Positions 43,991 through 51,519 of a stretch of DNA of 64,000 bases are shown here, piece after piece. A model generated the notes under the pieces. The model was not told the origin of the DNA and did not search any database. It saw only the letters and a program-made list of their open reading frames with translations. A program made the position numbers and the translations under genes. This stretch comes from Roseisalinus antarcticus. GTDB taxonomy: Bacteria; Pseudomonadota; Alphaproteobacteria; Rhodobacterales; Rhodobacteraceae. The DNA lies in assembly GCF_900172355.1 (NCBI RefSeq), contig NZ_FWFZ01000006.1, positions 124,001 through 188,000 of the forward strand, given 5' to 3'. Every line of letters starts with the position of its first letter. Positions within the stretch are counted from its first letter, which is position 1.

Positions 43991-43999
43991 GGGTACGGT

Positions 44000-44329
44000 A
44001 TGGCCAAGCCAGGCACACAGAACGGCAAGAAACAGGAGACGGGACCGCAGGCGGCAACCACGCCCGGGGCGGTGCCGCCCAACAAGGTCTCGTTCGACAC
44101 CTCGCAGCTCAAGAGCAGCTATTGCAACGTCTGCAACGGCTCGAGCACCCGCGAGGAAGTGGTCGTCAACTTCGGCGTGAACGAGAACTGGGATCTCGGG
44201 CGCGACAAGCTCGAGGTGCATCTGCACCACCGCATCGTGATGTCGCCCCACGCGGCCAAGCGGATGCGCGACATGATGAACCGCCTGATCGAAGAGCACG
44301 AGACGCGCTACGGCAAGCTTGAAGGCTAG
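44000..44329 (+). CDS. DUF3467-like small protein
   Basis: This encodes 109 residues, starting 10 bases after the stop of the giant gene. The N-terminus (about 28 residues) is Gln/Thr/Pro-rich and probably disordered. A compact domain follows with YCNVCNGSSTREEVVVNFG and a C-terminal helix with SPHAAKRMRDMMNRLIEEHE, the layout of DUF3467 proteins. There is no signal peptide, so it should be cytosolic. The function of the family is not known to me. Its place between the giant substrate and the export-type genes suggests a chaperone or regulatory partner; this rests on position only. Confidence 0.75.
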   Translation: MAKPGTQNGKKQETGPQAATTPGAVPPNKVSFDTSQLKSSYCNVCNGSSTREEVVVNFGVNENWDLGRDKLEVHLHHRIVMSPHAAKRMRDMMNRLIEEHETRYGKLEG

Positions 44330-44343
44330 GGCAGGGACGGACC

Positions 44344-46215
44344 ATGACTCTGTCCCGCGGCGCCCCATCCCCCGCCGACGCCGAGGCCGCCGAGGTCGTG
44401 GGCCTCACGGGCAGCGCCTGGGCCGCGTTCATGAACGCGGGCGGCGAGAGGGCCTTTCTGGCCACCTGGCTGGCGGTGCTGCTGGGCAAGATCCCCAACG
44501 CCGCCTTCGCGGTGGTGCTGGAGCCTGACGCCGCCACCGGGCGCCTGATGCCCGTGGCCGCGGCCCCCGACGTCCGTCGCGACCTGGCCTCGCTGCGCCC
44601 GATCACCGAGAAATGCGCCAACACGGGCCGCGCCGCCACCGCGACCGGCGAGGACGGGCTGGGCCACGTCGCCGTGCCCGTGCGGGCCAATGACGGCACG
44701 GTCACCGGGCTGGTGGTGCTGGAGCTGCGCGACGCCACCCCTGCGGGCCTGCAGGCCGCGATCCGCGAGATCCACTGGGCCTCGGGCTGGATCACCGCCC
44801 GGCACTGGGAGGGCCGCGCCGAGACCGAGGCGCAGCGGGTCGAACGGGCGGGCATCGCGCTCGACCTGCTGGCACTGGTCAACGAGCATCGCCGCCCCGA
44901 GGCCGCCGCCATGGCGCTGGTCAACGAGCTGCAGTCGATCCTGGCCTGCGACCAGGTCTCCATCGGGATGGTGCGGGGCCGGTCCAGTCCGCGTGTCCGG
45001 CTGCTTGCCATGTCCTATTCCGCCTGGTTCAAGCGCCGCTCCTCGCTGGTCGAGGGGCTGGAGAACGCCATGGACGAGGTGCTCGACCAGGGCGCCGCGG
45101 TGGCCTATCCGCCGACCGAGACGCTGGCGCGGGCGGTCTCCATCGCCCATGGCGACCACGTGCGCGGCAGCCAGACCAGCCACATCCTGTCGGTCCCGAT
45201 GCAGGACGAGGCGCGGACCGTGGGCGTGCTGACCGTCGAACGGCGCGAGGGCGCGGCCTTCGACGACCGCGAATTGCGCATCGCCCAGAGCGTCGCCGCC
45301 CTGATCGGGCCGGTGCTGGAGCTCAAGCGCCGCAACCGGCGCTGGATCGGCGGCCGGCTGGTCGAGAAGCTGGGCCATGCGCTGGGCGTCGTGCTGGGCC
45401 CCCGGCGGCTCAGCTGGAAGCTGCTGGCGGTGGGCCTGATCGCGCTGGCGGTCGCGGCGGCCACGGTGCGCGGCCCGTTCCGCATCTCCGCCGAGGCGGT
45501 GCTGCGCGGCGAGGTGCAGCGGGCGGCGGTCGCGCCTTCCCAGGGCTTCATCGCCGAGGCGCCGATGCGGGCGGGCGATCCGGTGGCCGCGGGCGACCTG
45601 CTCGCGCGGCTGGACGATCGCGACCTGCGCCTGGAAGAGCTGCGCTGGACCTCCGAGATCGACCGGCTGGTGGCGCAATCGCGCTCGGCGCTGGCCGAGG
45701 GCGCGCGCGAAGAGGTCGCCTATCTCGAGGCCCAGGTGCGTCAGGCCCGCGCCCAGAAGGCGCTGGTCGACGCGCAGCTTGCCCGGACCGAGATCCGTGC
45801 GCCGTTCGACGGGCTCATCGTCTCGGGCGACCTCAGCCAGCGGCTGGGCGCACCGGTGCAGCAGGGCGAGGTCCTGTTCGAGATCGCGCCGCTCGACAGC
45901 TACCGGGTCGAGGTCTTCCTGGACGAGCGCGACCTGCGGTTCGTGACCGAAGGGATGGAGGGCCAGCTGATCCTGAAAAGCCGCCCCGATGACGGGCGCG
46001 GCTTCCGGATCACCCGGATCACCCCGGTGTCGGAGACCCGCGAAGGCGCCAACACCTTCCTTGCCGAGGCGGAGCTGACCGGCCCCATCGCCGAGCTGCG
46101 CCCCGGCATGGAAGGCAGCGCCAAGGTCGAGGCGGGCCGGGCGCTCTATGTCTGGAGCTGGACGCGGCGGCTGCGCGACTGGCTGCGGCAGACGATCTGG
46201 AACTGGCAGCCCTGA
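44344..46215 (+). CDS. GAF-domain / HlyD-type adaptor fusion, inner membrane
   Basis: This encodes 623 residues, starting 14 bases after the previous stop with AGGGACGG upstream. Residues 1-165 form a GAF-like region I assign weakly. Residues 169-335 form a clearer GAF domain (ALVNELQSILACDQVSIGMV, then LSVPM and GVLTVERREG). A single membrane helix lies at 360-375 (LLAVGLIALAVAAATV). The periplasmic part is HlyD-like: lipoyl halves around VAPSQGFIAEAPMRAGD and IRAPFDGLIVSGDL flank a coiled coil, followed by a barrel domain (YRVEVFLDERD). A cytosolic sensor joined to a membrane-fusion adaptor would let export respond to an internal signal. The next gene starts one base after its stop. Confidence 0.8.
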   Translation: MTLSRGAPSPADAEAAEVVGLTGSAWAAFMNAGGERAFLATWLAVLLGKIPNAAFAVVLEPDAATGRLMPVAAAPDVRRDLASLRPITEKCANTGRAATATGEDGLGHVAVPVRANDGTVTGLVVLELRDATPAGLQAAIREIHWASGWITARHWEGRAETEAQRVERAGIALDLLALVNEHRRPEAAAMALVNELQSILACDQVSIGMVRGRSSPRVRLLAMSYSAWFKRRSSLVEGLENAMDEVLDQGAAVAYPPTETLARAVSIAHGDHVRGSQTSHILSVPMQDEARTVGVLTVERREGAAFDDRELRIAQSVAALIGPVLELKRRNRRWIGGRLVEKLGHALGVVLGPRRLSWKLLAVGLIALAVAAATVRGPFRISAEAVLRGEVQRAAVAPSQGFIAEAPMRAGDPVAAGDLLARLDDRDLRLEELRWTSEIDRLVAQSRSALAEGAREEVAYLEAQVRQARAQKALVDAQLARTEIRAPFDGLIVSGDLSQRLGAPVQQGEVLFEIAPLDSYRVEVFLDERDLRFVTEGMEGQLILKSRPDDGRGFRITRITPVSETREGANTFLAEAELTGPIAELRPGMEGSAKVEAGRALYVWSWTRRLRDWLRQTIWNWQP

Positions 46216-46216
46216 C

Positions 46217-48367
46217 ATGGCCGAGGCGTTCCTGTCGCGCATCTGGTATCGCGTATCCGGCCTGACGCCGCGCCTGCGCAGCCATGTCACCGTGCACCGC
46301 CACCGCTATCGCGGGCAGCCCTGGTATGTGCTGCAGGACCATTCCTCGGGCCGGGTGCACCGGTTCACGCCGGCGGCCTACATGGTCATGGGCCGGTTCG
46401 ACGGACAGACCACCATCGACCGGATCTGGAACGATCTGGCCGAGACCTATGACGCCGACGCGCCCAGCCAGGACGAGGTGATCCAGCTGCTGGCGACCCT
46501 GCACCAGAACGACCTGATCCAGCATGCGTCCAACCCCGACGTGGCCGACCTGCTGGAGCGCTACCGCAAGAAGGCGACCGAGGTCTGGAAGCAGAACCTG
46601 TCGAACCCGGTCTCGGTGCGGGTGCCGCTCTGGGATCCCGACAGGTTCCTGACGCGGACGCTGCCCGTGGTGCGGCTTCTGACCGGCTGGTGGGGCCTGA
46701 TCCTCTGGGCCGTGGTGGTCGCCTGGGGCGGTCTGGTGGGCCTGCAGAACTACGAGGCGCTGACCACCAATTTCACCGATCAGCTGTTGGGTGCCCAGAA
46801 CCTGATGATCTCCATCGTCAGCTACCCGCTGCTCAAGGCGCTGCACGAGCTTGCCCACGGCTATCTGACCAAGGTGCGCGGGGGCGATGTGCGCGAGATG
46901 GGGATCATGTTCCTGGTGTTCTTCCCGGTGCCCTATGTCGATGCCTCGGCGGCGGCCGCGTTCCGCAACAAGTGGCACCGCGCCGCCGTCAGCGCCGGCG
47001 GCATCATGGTCGAGACCTTCGTGGCCGCGCTCGCCGTTCTGGTCTGGGTGGAGTTGGAGCCCGGCTTCCTGCGGGCGGTCTGCTTCAACCTCATTGCCAT
47101 CGGCGGGCTGTCCACGCTGGTGGTGAACGGCAACCCGCTGCTGAAGTTTGACGGCTATTACGTCATGTCCGACCTGATCGAGAGCCCGAATTTCGGAACC
47201 AGGGCAAATCGTTACTGGGGCTATCTCATCCAGAAGCGGCTGTTCCGCGCCCGCCAGCTCAAGGCGCCCTCGGCGACCTGGGGCGAGAAGGTCTGGTTCA
47301 CCCTCTACGCGCCCGCGGCCCTGGTCTACCGGCTGGTGGTGATGATCGGGATCGCGCTCTTCGTGGCCGGAAAGTATTACTTCATCGGTATCCTGATCGC
47401 GGCGTGGAGCGTGTTCAACGCGGTGGTCAAGCCGATGTTCAAGCACATCCGCCACGTGCTGACCTCTCCGTCCCTGCGCAAGGTGCGCAGCCGGGCCAAG
47501 GCCTGGACCTTCGGCGGCATGGGCCTTGTCGCGCTGATCCTGCTGGCGCTGCCCCTGCCGCTGCGGACCGATACCGAAGGCGTGGTCTGGCTGCCGGAGG
47601 CCGCCCATGTCCGCGCCCGGGCGCCGGGATTCCTGCAGGGCTTCGACGTGGCGCGGGGGGCCGAGGTCGCGGCCGGCGCCCCGCTGGCCGCGCTGGAGGC
47701 GCCCACCCAGGACGCCCGGATCGACGCCCTGCGCTGGCGCAACATCGAATACGAGCGCCGGCTGTCGGTGCTGCAGATCCGCGATCGCGGCGGCGCCGAG
47801 CTCGCCCGGCTTGAGCTGGAGGAGGCCCGCGGAGAGCTTTCGCGCGAGTTGGCGCGGGTGGCCGACATGACCGTCCGCGCCCCCCTGGCCGGCCGGTTCG
47901 AGCCGGTATCGCCCGAGGGCGACATCCTGGGCCGCTTTTTCGCCGAGGGCGACCTGATCGGCTATGTCCTGCCGCCGCGCCCCGAGGTCCTGCGCGTGGC
48001 CGTGCCGCAGGCCGACATCGCCCTGGTGCGCGAGCGGCTGCGCGGGGTCGAAGTGCGCCTGGCCGGCCGGCTGGAGCAACGGCTGCAAACGCAGGTGCTG
48101 CGCACGGTGCCCCAGGCCTCGACCACCCTGCCGAGCGCGGTGCTGGGATCTGGCGGCGGGGGGCGATTTCTGACCGCGCCCACGGACGAGAAGGGGCTGG
48201 AGACGACGGAGCCGGTGTTCCTCTATGACCTCGCGGTGCCCGACGCCCTGGCCGACACCGGCTATGGCACCCGCGTGCATGTGCGCTTCGATCTGGGGAT
48301 GGAGCCCCTGGGCTTTCAGATCGGGCGGCGGGTGCGGCAGCTGTTCCTGGACCGATTCAATGCCTGA
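46217..48367 (+). CDS. PqqD-like + M50 site-2-protease-like + HlyD fusion protein
   Basis: This encodes 716 residues. I chose ATG 46217, one base after the upstream stop, over an overlapping upstream start. Residues 38-105 are PqqD-like, a fold used elsewhere to bind peptide leaders. The membrane part begins near 150 and carries HELAH at 210-214 and NGNPLLKFDGYY with N306 and D312, the full zinc-ligand set of M50 intramembrane proteases. From about residue 470, after another membrane helix, comes a HlyD-like periplasmic portion (GVVWLPEAAHVRARAPGFL, coiled coil, VRAPLAGRFEPV). It probably sits in the inner membrane and could cleave or hand over the giant protein. Its last codons overlap the next gene by eight bases. 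Confidence 0.85.
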   Translation: MAEAFLSRIWYRVSGLTPRLRSHVTVHRHRYRGQPWYVLQDHSSGRVHRFTPAAYMVMGRFDGQTTIDRIWNDLAETYDADAPSQDEVIQLLATLHQNDLIQHASNPDVADLLERYRKKATEVWKQNLSNPVSVRVPLWDPDRFLTRTLPVVRLLTGWWGLILWAVVVAWGGLVGLQNYEALTTNFTDQLLGAQNLMISIVSYPLLKALHELAHGYLTKVRGGDVREMGIMFLVFFPVPYVDASAAAAFRNKWHRAAVSAGGIMVETFVAALAVLVWVELEPGFLRAVCFNLIAIGGLSTLVVNGNPLLKFDGYYVMSDLIESPNFGTRANRYWGYLIQKRLFRARQLKAPSATWGEKVWFTLYAPAALVYRLVVMIGIALFVAGKYYFIGILIAAWSVFNAVVKPMFKHIRHVLTSPSLRKVRSRAKAWTFGGMGLVALILLALPLPLRTDTEGVVWLPEAAHVRARAPGFLQGFDVARGAEVAAGAPLAALEAPTQDARIDALRWRNIEYERRLSVLQIRDRGGAELARLELEEARGELSRELARVADMTVRAPLAGRFEPVSPEGDILGRFFAEGDLIGYVLPPRPEVLRVAVPQADIALVRERLRGVEVRLAGRLEQRLQTQVLRTVPQASTTLPSAVLGSGGGGRFLTAPTDEKGLETTEPVFLYDLAVPDALADTGYGTRVHVRFDLGMEPLGFQIGRRVRQLFLDRFNA

Positions 48368-50345
48368 CGGCGCGGGCCTCTGGGGGTTCGGGCCGGTCAA
48401 GCGGGCGCAATCGCCCTATGCCGAACGGGCCGACCCGATCGACAATGCGGTGGACCGCTGGCTGGATCGCGTGCTCGGCCAGATCGAAAGCCGGCTGCCG
48501 TTCCACCGCCGCCGGCTGCGGCGCAAGGCGGCCCGGATCGTGGCGCTGGAGCCGGACTATGCCAGGCTGAAGATGTCGGAGCTCGTGGCCCGCGCGCACG
48601 GGCTCGCCCGCGATACGCTGCGGCCCGGCAGGGCGGGCGACCTGCCGTTGATCCACCTGATGGCGGGGCTGCGGGAACTGGTGTTTCGCAAGCTGGGCAA
48701 GCGGCCCTATCCGGTGCAGATCATGGGGGCGCTGGCGCTTATGGAAGGCCGGCTGGTCGAGATGGCTACCGGCGAGGGCAAGACCCTGACGGGCATGCCC
48801 GCCGCCATCGCCGCCGCCCTGCGCGGAGAGCCGGTGCACGTGGTGACGGTCAACGATTACCTCGCCGCCCGCGATGCCGAGGAGATCCGCCCCCTGGCCA
48901 AGGCGCTCGGCCTCAGCGTGGGCGTGATCGAGACCGAGATGGACCCCTCCGCCCGCGCCGCGGCCCATGGCGCCGACCTGACGTATGTCAGCAATGCGAA
49001 CGTGACCTTCGATTATCTGCGCGACCGGGTGGCGCTTGGCCAGCGACGTGGCCCGGCGCGCAAATCCCTGCGCGACATGCTGGGCGGCGGCGGCAGCGCG
49101 GCGCTGACCCTGCGCGGGCTGGGGTTCGCCATCGTGGACGAGGCCGACAGCGTGTTCATCGACGAGGCGCGGACCCCCCTGATCCTGTCGACCACCGGCG
49201 ACGATGCCGCAGCCGCGGGCCGCTATGCCACCGGCCTGCGGATCGCCCGGGCGCTGGGCGAGGGGCGGCATTACACGCTCGATCAGATGGCGCGCAACGT
49301 GACGCTGACAGAGGCCGGCAAGGCCCGGATCGGGCAGGCGGCCGAGGGTCTGACCGGCCAGTGGCGGGTCAGGCTGGCGCGGGAAGAGCTGATCACCCAG
49401 GCGCTCTCGGCGCTGCATTTCTTCGAGAAGGGGCGCGATTACATCGTCGACGAGGGCGAAGTGCGCATCGTCGACGAATATTCCGGCCGGGTGATGCCGG
49501 ACCGGACCTGGCAGGGCGGCCTGCACCAGATGATCGAGGCGAAGGAGGCGCTGGAGGTCACCGGGGTCAAGATCACCCTGGCCAGCATCACCTATCAGCG
49601 CTTCTTCCGCCGCTACCTGCGGCTGGCGGGGATGACCGGCACCGGGATGGAGCTCGCCGGCGAGATCCGCCAGACCTACGGGTTGACCACGGTGCGGGTG
49701 CCGCGCCACCGCCCGTTGCAACGGCTGCACGTCGGCACGCGCTTTTGTCGCGACGACGTGGCGCGCTGGAAGGCGGTGGTCGCCCGCGTGGCCCAGGTCA
49801 ACGCGCGGGGGCGGCCGGTGCTGGTCGGGACCCGCTCGGTCGAAGCATCCGAGCGGCTGTCGCAGGTGCTGGACGAGGCCGGGCTGGCGCACAGGGTACT
49901 GAACGCGCGGCAAGACAGCGAAGAGGCCGCGATCGTCGCCCAGGCAGGGGCGCGCGGGGCGATCACGGTGGCCACGAACATTGCCGGCCGGGGCACCGAT
50001 ATCGGGCTGGGCCAGGGGGTGCGCGAGCTGGGCGGCCTGCACGTCATCCTGACTGAATTCCACGAAAGCAGCCGCATCGATCGCCAGCTCTACGGCCGGG
50101 CCGGGCGGCAGGGAGATCCTGGCACGACCGAGGCGGTGGTGTCGGTGACCGACGAGCTGTTCGTGCGTTTCGCCCCTGGCCTGCAAAAGGTCGCGGCACG
50201 GGTGCGGACGCCGTGGCTCTGCCATCTGATGCGGCTTTGGGCCCAGGCGCGGGCGGAGCGGGAACACGCGATCACGCGCCGCGAACAGGTGGAGCTCGAC
50301 AAGCAGTTGGAGAAGTCCATGGCCTTCGCCGGCGTCCGAGAATGA
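48360..50345 (+). CDS. Short SecA-like ATPase (SecA paralogue)
   Basis: This encodes 661 residues from ATG 48360, which overlaps the preceding gene by eight bases; an earlier in-frame start is buried in that gene. SecA motor motifs are intact: Walker A ATGEGKT (136-142), VNDYLAARDAE (164-174), Walker B DEAD (260-263) followed by SVFIDEARTPLI, then ATNIAGRGTD (538-547) and GRAGRQGDPG (579-588). After the second nucleotide-binding domain only one long helix remains (to 661). The helical wing, most of the scaffold and the zinc-binding tail of housekeeping SecA (about 900 residues) are missing. It is therefore a specialised paralogue. As last gene of the operon it would energise export of the giant protein, by inference. 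Confidence 0.85.
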   Translation: MPDGAGLWGFGPVKRAQSPYAERADPIDNAVDRWLDRVLGQIESRLPFHRRRLRRKAARIVALEPDYARLKMSELVARAHGLARDTLRPGRAGDLPLIHLMAGLRELVFRKLGKRPYPVQIMGALALMEGRLVEMATGEGKTLTGMPAAIAAALRGEPVHVVTVNDYLAARDAEEIRPLAKALGLSVGVIETEMDPSARAAAHGADLTYVSNANVTFDYLRDRVALGQRRGPARKSLRDMLGGGGSAALTLRGLGFAIVDEADSVFIDEARTPLILSTTGDDAAAAGRYATGLRIARALGEGRHYTLDQMARNVTLTEAGKARIGQAAEGLTGQWRVRLAREELITQALSALHFFEKGRDYIVDEGEVRIVDEYSGRVMPDRTWQGGLHQMIEAKEALEVTGVKITLASITYQRFFRRYLRLAGMTGTGMELAGEIRQTYGLTTVRVPRHRPLQRLHVGTRFCRDDVARWKAVVARVAQVNARGRPVLVGTRSVEASERLSQVLDEAGLAHRVLNARQDSEEAAIVAQAGARGAITVATNIAGRGTDIGLGQGVRELGGLHVILTEFHESSRIDRQLYGRAGRQGDPGTTEAVVSVTDELFVRFAPGLQKVAARVRTPWLCHLMRLWAQARAEREHAITRREQVELDKQLEKSMAFAGVRE

Positions 50346-50453
50346 GCCTGCGCTCGGCGGATGCCGGACCGCCCTCGGCATGCGACGGCACCATGATCCC
50401 GCCCCGGAACCTGGTCCATGGGGGGCGGTGCACCTGTATTTTCGGGGGAAAAG

Positions 50454-50537
50454 TGGTGGGCGACCCTGGAATCGAACCAGGCGTGGGTCTCCCCGGCGGA
50501 GTTACAGTCCGCTGCCGCACCTTGCAGCCCGTCGCCC
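50454..50537 (-). tRNA. tRNA-Tyr (GTA)
   Basis: The acceptor stem is GGGCGAC (50537-50531) pairing with GTCGCCC (50464-50458), followed by A and an encoded CCA (50456-50454). The T-arm TGGTTCGATTCCA is clear, and there is an extended variable arm as in bacterial tRNA-Tyr. The anticodon GTA lies at 50505-50503. The 3' end faces the export operon. Confidence 0.95.
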
Positions 50538-50549
50538 TAAGTAGGGTGC

Positions 50550-50578
50550 GGGATAACGGGGGTGAAAATTCCCGTCAA
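50550..50578 (-). promoter_or_regulatory. Promoter of tRNA-Tyr
   Basis: On the minus strand, TTGACG (50578-50573) and TATCCC (50555-50550) are separated by exactly 17 bases, ending 12 bases before the tRNA. The tRNA-Gly gene in this window has the same -10. Confidence 0.6.
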
Positions 50579-50730
50579 GGCGATTTTCGGCGACCGGCGC
50601 AACTTGCCGGTCGGTCGGTGCCTGGTGGTGCCGGGGGAAGGCGGTGGCCGGGACCGGGGGCCGCCGGGCCGGCTGTGGCCTTGCGCCTCGGGACCCGTCA
50701 GCGCATGAGGAGGATGATGGAGGCGTTGCG

Positions 50731-51510
50731 ATGAAAAAACCGACCTGGGTTGTGGACAAGGAACGGGCCAAGCGGGCCGCCGCGCAAGAGACCCTGTGGC
50801 TTTTCGGGCTGCATGCGGTGCGGGACGCGCTGATGAACCCGCGCCGCGAGAAGCGGCGGCTGGTGCTGACCAAGAATGCGCTGGACCGGCTGGAGGACGC
50901 GGTGGCGGCCTCGGGGATGGCGCCCGAGATCAGCGATCCGCGCAAGTTCGCAGCGCCGATCGACCCGGCCTCGGTTCACCAGGGGGCGGCGCTGGAAGTG
51001 CGGCCGATGGATTGGGGCTCGCTGGACGAGGTCTGCACGACAGGGGGCCGTGGCGCACCTCGGGTGGTGTTGCTGGACCGGGTGACGGATCCGCACAACG
51101 TGGGGGCTGTCCTGCGCTCGGCCGAGGTGTTCGGGGCGCGGGCCGTCGTGGCCGTGCAACGCCATTCGGCGCCCGAGACCGGGGCGCTGGCCAAGACCGC
51201 GAGCGGCGCGATGGAACGGCAGCCCTATCTGCGGGTCACGAACCTGGCCACGGCGATGGAGAGCCTGCGGGCGATGGGCTATCTGATCGTGGGGCTCGAG
51301 GGCGAGGCCGAGGCCGAGATCGGCACGGCGCTCGCGGGGCAGGGCGACCGGGCGATCGCCCTGGTGCTGGGCGCCGAGGGCCCCGGCCTGCGCGAAAAGA
51401 CCAAGGAGACCTGCGACATACTGGTGCGGATCGGCGATCCGGGCGGATTCGGCTCTCTCAACGTTTCAAATGCGGCGGCAGTGTCCCTATATGCCTCTCG
51501 AAGCGTGTGA
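50731..51510 (+). CDS. rlmB: 23S rRNA (guanosine-2'-O-)-methyltransferase (SpoU family)
   Basis: This encodes 259 residues from ATG 50731, with GGAGG a few bases upstream. It methylates the 2'-OH of a conserved guanosine in 23S rRNA (G2251 in E. coli) using S-adenosylmethionine. An N-terminal L30e-like RNA-binding domain (LFGLHAVRDAL, residues 24-34) leads to the SPOUT knot. Motif 1 is LDRVTDPHNVGAVLRSA (115-131, with N123 and R129), motif 2 LGAEGPGLR (213-221) and motif 3 LNVSNAAA (243-250). Length is typical. A related TrmH-type specificity cannot be ruled out by motifs alone. The region between tRNA-Tyr and this gene holds the tRNA promoter and presumably its own. Confidence 0.9.
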   Translation: MKKPTWVVDKERAKRAAAQETLWLFGLHAVRDALMNPRREKRRLVLTKNALDRLEDAVAASGMAPEISDPRKFAAPIDPASVHQGAALEVRPMDWGSLDEVCTTGGRGAPRVVLLDRVTDPHNVGAVLRSAEVFGARAVVAVQRHSAPETGALAKTASGAMERQPYLRVTNLATAMESLRAMGYLIVGLEGEAEAEIGTALAGQGDRAIALVLGAEGPGLREKTKETCDILVRIGDPGGFGSLNVSNAAAVSLYASRSV

Positions 51511-51519
51511 GAGAGGACC

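Noticed and set aside
39638-42840. CRISPR-like periodic repeats
   Set aside because: The period is about 267 bases, coding throughout, with diverged units and no short identical repeats with unique spacers.
5366-43990. Classical RTX type I substrate
   Set aside because: No GGxGxDxUx nonapeptide arrays were seen; Asp-rich motifs are the DPDGD type of Ig/cadherin-like repeats.
46148-46216. Longer N-terminus for the M50 fusion protein
   Set aside because: It would lie wholly inside the preceding gene; the ATG one base after that gene's stop is the natural start.
48225-48359. Longer N-terminus for the SecA-like protein
   Set aside because: It overlaps the M50 gene by 45 codons with no conserved content; ATG 48360 gives a coupled start.
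50644-50730. 29 extra residues at the start of rlmB
   Set aside because: A strong GGAGG precedes ATG 50731, and the extra part is low in order.
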